Positions 5,847 through 7,727 of a stretch of DNA of 7,727 bases are shown here, piece by piece; position 1 is the first letter of the stretch; every line of letters begins with the position of its first letter. This stretch comes from an uncultured Lachnospiraceae bacterium (GTDB taxonomy: Bacteria; Bacillota; Clostridia; Lachnospirales; Lachnospiraceae), in contig CAMAHO010000108.1 of assembly GCA_945834545.1 (NCBI GenBank), forward strand, positions 1-7,727, written 5' to 3'. The translations under genes and the position numbers were made by a program. Below the pieces are notes generated by a model, which was not told the DNA's origin, ran no database searches, and saw nothing but the letters and a program-made list of their open reading frames with translations.

Positions 5847-6707
5847 TTAGTTTTCCTCCAATTTCCCAATGCAGTTCTTTACTGCCTCACACGCCGCATG
5901 AAAGGCTTCTCTTGAGGTTCTGTAGCTCTCCTTGTGCTTTAACTGTTCATCCTGAAGCTTTGATAAACCGTCAAATACATGCAGATGAGGTTCGATGGTC
6001 AAAATAACCTCCCCCTGGATTCTCTTGTTCACATCTGCCAGAATTTCCGGCACATGACCGTCACCATTGCCCACACTGACGACACTTCCGTCCTCCATCA
6101 GAGCATCCTTCATATGAAAATAGGTAATGGTCTCCTTTTGTAAGGCATAGGCCTCCAAAGGCTGTACTCCGCACTGAATATAATTAGCCGGGTCAAAGAT
6201 GACACCCAATCGTCCTCCAAAGTGCTGATATAAATCCATACATCTGGAGTCTATGTCCCCATAAATCCCTTTTTCATTCTCATGGGCAAGCAGCACACCG
6301 GCCTCTTCCGCAAGCTTAACCATCTGTTCCAGGCGGGATAACACTTCTTCACGATACTGACCTGCTCCCTCCTGTTCCGGATAGTAAAAGCTAAACATAC
6401 GAATCCGCTTACAATCCAGTATTTTACATATCTCCAGAGATTTCTTAAACCTCTCCAGATGCTCCTTAAAATCATCACCTATCCCAATTTTACCGTAAGG
6501 GGAACCCAAGGCCGATAAGGTAATATGATGCTCATCCAGCTTCTGCTTAATCGCTTCTGCCTGTTCTATGGATAAATCCGCACAATTCACACCATCCACA
6601 CCACGCAGTTCTATCATATGGATGCCTTCCTGCTCCAATACCTCAATCTGTTCCTCCAGAGAACCCGCTGCCTCATCTGCAAAGGCCGAAAGAATAAAGC
6701 TCGCCAT
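5847..6707 (-). CDS. Sugar phosphate isomerase/epimerase-like TIM-barrel protein (AP endonuclease family 2 fold)
   Basis: A 286-residue (beta/alpha)8 barrel of the xylose-isomerase-like superfamily, the family of IolE, IolI and hydroxypyruvate or sugar isomerases/epimerases. It starts with SAFADEAAGSLEEQI. Strand-end residues fitting the divalent-metal site are E143 (AHENEKG), D172 (IFDPANY), H198 (YFHMKD) and E239 (LTIEPH). GNGDGHVPEIL near residue 214 is the usual glycine-rich loop before the last helices. AGGAGG (6713-6718) lies 5 nt before the ATG. It is the first gene of an operon with a Gfo/Idh/MocA dehydrogenase and divergent from an AraC regulator, so a catabolic role on a sugar, inositol or keto-glycoside is inferred. 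Endonuclease activity is unlikely in this context. The exact reaction is unknown. Confidence 0.88.
   Translation of the reverse strand: MASFILSAFADEAAGSLEEQIEVLEQEGIHMIELRGVDGVNCADLSIEQAEAIKQKLDEHHITLSALGSPYGKIGIGDDFKEHLERFKKSLEICKILDCKRIRMFSFYYPEQEGAGQYREEVLSRLEQMVKLAEEAGVLLAHENEKGIYGDIDSRCMDLYQHFGGRLGVIFDPANYIQCGVQPLEAYALQKETITYFHMKDALMEDGSVVSVGNGDGHVPEILADVNKRIQGEVILTIEPHLHVFDGLSKLQDEQLKHKESYRTSREAFHAACEAVKNCIGKLEEN
5855..5859 (-). promoter_or_regulatory. Ribosome binding site deciding the oxidoreductase start
   Basis: GGAGG lies within the last codons of the TIM-barrel gene, 9 nt before the ATG at 5845. The upstream stop (TAA, 5847-5849) and this ATG are separated by one base, an arrangement typical of translational coupling. 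Confidence 0.8.
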
Positions 6708-6735
6708 AACACCCTCCTGGTTTGGTTATCTTACT

Positions 6736-6758
6736 TGTTATGTTACATTGTAATAACA
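6736..6758. repeat. Inverted repeat TGTTAT-N11-ATAACA centred on the operon -10
   Basis: Arms 6736-6741 and 6753-6758 are perfect complements, centred at 6747. They flank the predicted -10 element (6747-6752) of the TIM-barrel/oxidoreductase promoter. A dimeric repressor bound here would block that promoter. A nested TTAC-ATT-GTAA (6743-6753) adds further symmetry. The binding protein is unknown. AraC proteins more often use direct repeats, so another regulator is possible. Confidence 0.45.
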
Positions 6759-6775
6759 GTTTTCACATTTTTCTA
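6747..6775 (-). promoter_or_regulatory. Candidate promoter of the TIM-barrel/oxidoreductase operon
   Basis: The minus strand reads TAGAAA (6770-6775), 17 bp, then TACAAT (6747-6752). The -10 matches consensus at 5 of 6 positions while the -35 is weaker, as often found at activator-dependent promoters. The predicted start near 6740 leaves a leader of about 33 nt. Confidence 0.5.
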
Positions 6776-6787
6776 TGTAATTTTAGC

Positions 6788-6816
6788 TTGTTAATATGCA
6801 ATTTCTGCTTTATATT
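6788..6816 (+). promoter_or_regulatory. Candidate promoter of the AraC-family regulator gene
   Basis: TTGTTA (6788-6793), 17 bp, then TATATT (6811-6816); the -10 matches at 5 of 6 positions. The predicted start near 6823 gives a leader of about 90 nt. Its -35 lies 12 bp from the -35 of the divergent operon promoter, so a protein bound between them could act on both. Confidence 0.5.
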
Positions 6817-6827
6817 TGTAGTAAGCT

Positions 6828-6899
6828 TGAACAACACGATTATTTTTACTCAAGTGTATACGCGACACCTAAATTGTAGCCTGTAATTGCCTGAACAAC
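6828..6899. repeat. Direct repeat TGAACAAC, two copies 64 bp apart
   Basis: Identical 8-mers at 6828-6835 and 6892-6899 lie in the predicted leader of the regulator gene, one just after the predicted start site and one just before the ribosome binding site. The spacing is close to six helical turns. They may be half-sites for the AraC protein in autoregulation by looping. Two 8-mers in an AT-rich leader could also be coincidence. Confidence 0.3.
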
Positions 6900-6901
6900 G
6901 C

Positions 6902-6909
6902 AAAGGAGG
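6902..6909 (+). promoter_or_regulatory. Ribosome binding site of the AraC-family gene
   Basis: AAAGGAGG, 6 nt before the ATG at 6916. It fixes the start of a frame that runs off the right edge without a stop. Confidence 0.85.
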
Positions 6910-6915
6910 ATTACC

Positions 6916-7727
6916 ATGGACTTTATGGCCCACCACGAACTATCCGCAAGAATCTTTTCCAGAGGACTTCATGCTCATGATTTTTATGAGCTCTATTTCC
7001 ATTTAGGTGGCGCTCGTTATTACTGCATTGACGATACCATATATGAATTACAGCCAAACCAGTTCATCCTCATTCCTCCCCTGCATATGCACGGCTTGGT
7101 ATGTGATAGAGATTTAGTTGACTACGAGCGCTGCTATCTCTATCTCTCAACAGAGCTTTTACAAAAATGTGGCTTTGGAAAAATCGACCTGATTCGTCTC
7201 TTCGAAAAAACCTATCAGGACAAAAAAATAGTGCGAAATCTCTCCTTAGCGGATATCGCACTATGCAAAGAACTACTGCAATCTATTGAAAAACTAGGTT
7301 CCGCAGATTCCGTTTACTCAACACAGCAGTACCTGAGCATTTACACAAAAATTCTGAACCTTCTGCAGATTATTGAGCATACCCTGGAAACAGAGGATAT
7401 CCCTGTCCCACTGACAAATGCTACGCACACTTCCTCTATGCAGGAGGTGTTGCACTATGTCAACGACCACTATACCGAGAACATCACTGTAGAGTCTCTG
7501 CATCAATTGTTTCACATCTCCTCTTCCCTGCTCTCTCATAAATTCAAGGAGTATACCGGAAAAGGTGTCTATGAATACATTCTCTATCGAAGAATCTTAC
7601 GGGCAAAAGAGCTTATGTATTCTGAGCTGTCCTTGACAGAAATCGCATATCAATGCGGCTTTAACGACTACTCCAACTTCCTTAGGGTCTTTAAACGCCT
7701 GAGCGGCTCCTCCCCCAGAGAATTTCG
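6916..7727 (+). CDS. AraC-family transcriptional regulator with N-terminal cupin-like sensor, 3' end cut by the window edge
   Basis: 270 codons are open to the right edge with no stop. Residues 17-75 form a cupin-like AraC ligand-binding half, with HAHDFYELYFHLGG, then LQPNQFILIPPLHMHG, the usual 'put high, drop low' double-stranded beta-helix pattern. Residues 100-175 are helical linker and dimerisation region. The C-terminal DNA-binding domain has two helix-turn-helix motifs: about 191-213 (TVESLHQLFHISSSLLSHKF) and about 240-262, with the classic LTEIAYQCGFNDYSNFLRVFK, followed by SGSSPREF. Family members usually end within 5-20 residues of this point, so little is missing. It is divergent from the TIM-barrel/oxidoreductase operon and is its probable local activator, with a sugar-like effector bound by the cupin. 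The effector itself cannot be read from the sequence. Confidence 0.93.
   Translation, partial: MDFMAHHELSARIFSRGLHAHDFYELYFHLGGARYYCIDDTIYELQPNQFILIPPLHMHGLVCDRDLVDYERCYLYLSTELLQKCGFGKIDLIRLFEKTYQDKKIVRNLSLADIALCKELLQSIEKLGSADSVYSTQQYLSIYTKILNLLQIIEHTLETEDIPVPLTNATHTSSMQEVLHYVNDHYTENITVESLHQLFHISSSLLSHKFKEYTGKGVYEYILYRRILRAKELMYSELSLTEIAYQCGFNDYSNFLRVFKRLSGSSPREF

Noticed and set aside
5846..5869. Extension of the oxidoreductase to a TTG start at 5869
   Set aside because: The added residues overlap the preceding gene, and the Rossmann strand begins right after the ATG at 5845, which has its own GGAGG site.
6788..6800. TTGTTAA considered as a clostridial Rex redox-repressor site
   Set aside because: Only one half-site is present. 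The matching TTAACAA arm at the required spacing is absent.
7070..7539. Minus-strand frames of 63 and 73 codons inside the AraC regulator gene
   Set aside because: They are antisense to a well-supported regulator reading frame and have no motif.

Overview
The window looks like chromosomal DNA from a Firmicute, most likely a Clostridia member close to the Lachnospiraceae. I infer this from near-consensus AGGAGG-type ribosome binding sites, AT-rich spacers around genes of moderate GC, a SpoVB-like flippase, and a cysteine desulfurase gene paired with mnmA. No tRNA, rRNA, insertion sequence or CRISPR array is visible, and neither is an intrinsic terminator.

Left part (1-1018): the first codons of gap (glycolytic glyceraldehyde-3-phosphate dehydrogenase) run off the left edge on the minus strand. 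They are divergent from a PHP-family histidinol-phosphatase-like gene on the plus strand. The 165-bp spacer has promoter-like elements in both directions and a 7-bp inverted repeat in the gap leader or promoter.

Middle part (1020-4688): a minus-strand pair encodes a NifS/IscS-type cysteine desulfurase followed by mnmA, the tRNA 2-thiouridylase. Together they form a sulfur-donor plus thiolase unit, arranged like yrvO-mnmA of Bacillus subtilis. Divergent from the pair is a 431-residue polytopic membrane protein of the SpoVB/MATE-like (MOP) flippase superfamily.

Right part (4670-7727): a minus-strand two-gene operon encodes a xylose-isomerase-like TIM-barrel sugar isomerase/epimerase and then a Gfo/Idh/MocA NAD(P)-dependent oxidoreductase. 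Only one base separates the first stop codon from the second start codon. Divergent from the operon is an AraC-family regulator with an N-terminal cupin-like sensor; its C-terminal end is cut by the right edge. The shared spacer holds two back-to-back sigma-A-like promoters, a 6-6 inverted repeat centred on the operon's -10 element, and a direct repeat in the regulator's leader. This reads as a small carbohydrate-utilisation cassette, possibly for a 3-keto-sugar, glycoside or inositol-type substrate, and it probably continues past the right edge.

Genes are packed tightly. One convergent pair has stop codons 1 bp apart, and the other overlaps by 19 bp. Several starts were set by their ribosome binding sites rather than by the longest reading frame. 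Nothing here is clearly a new system. The sugar-cassette regulation and the substrate of the TIM-barrel/oxidoreductase pair are the most open questions.
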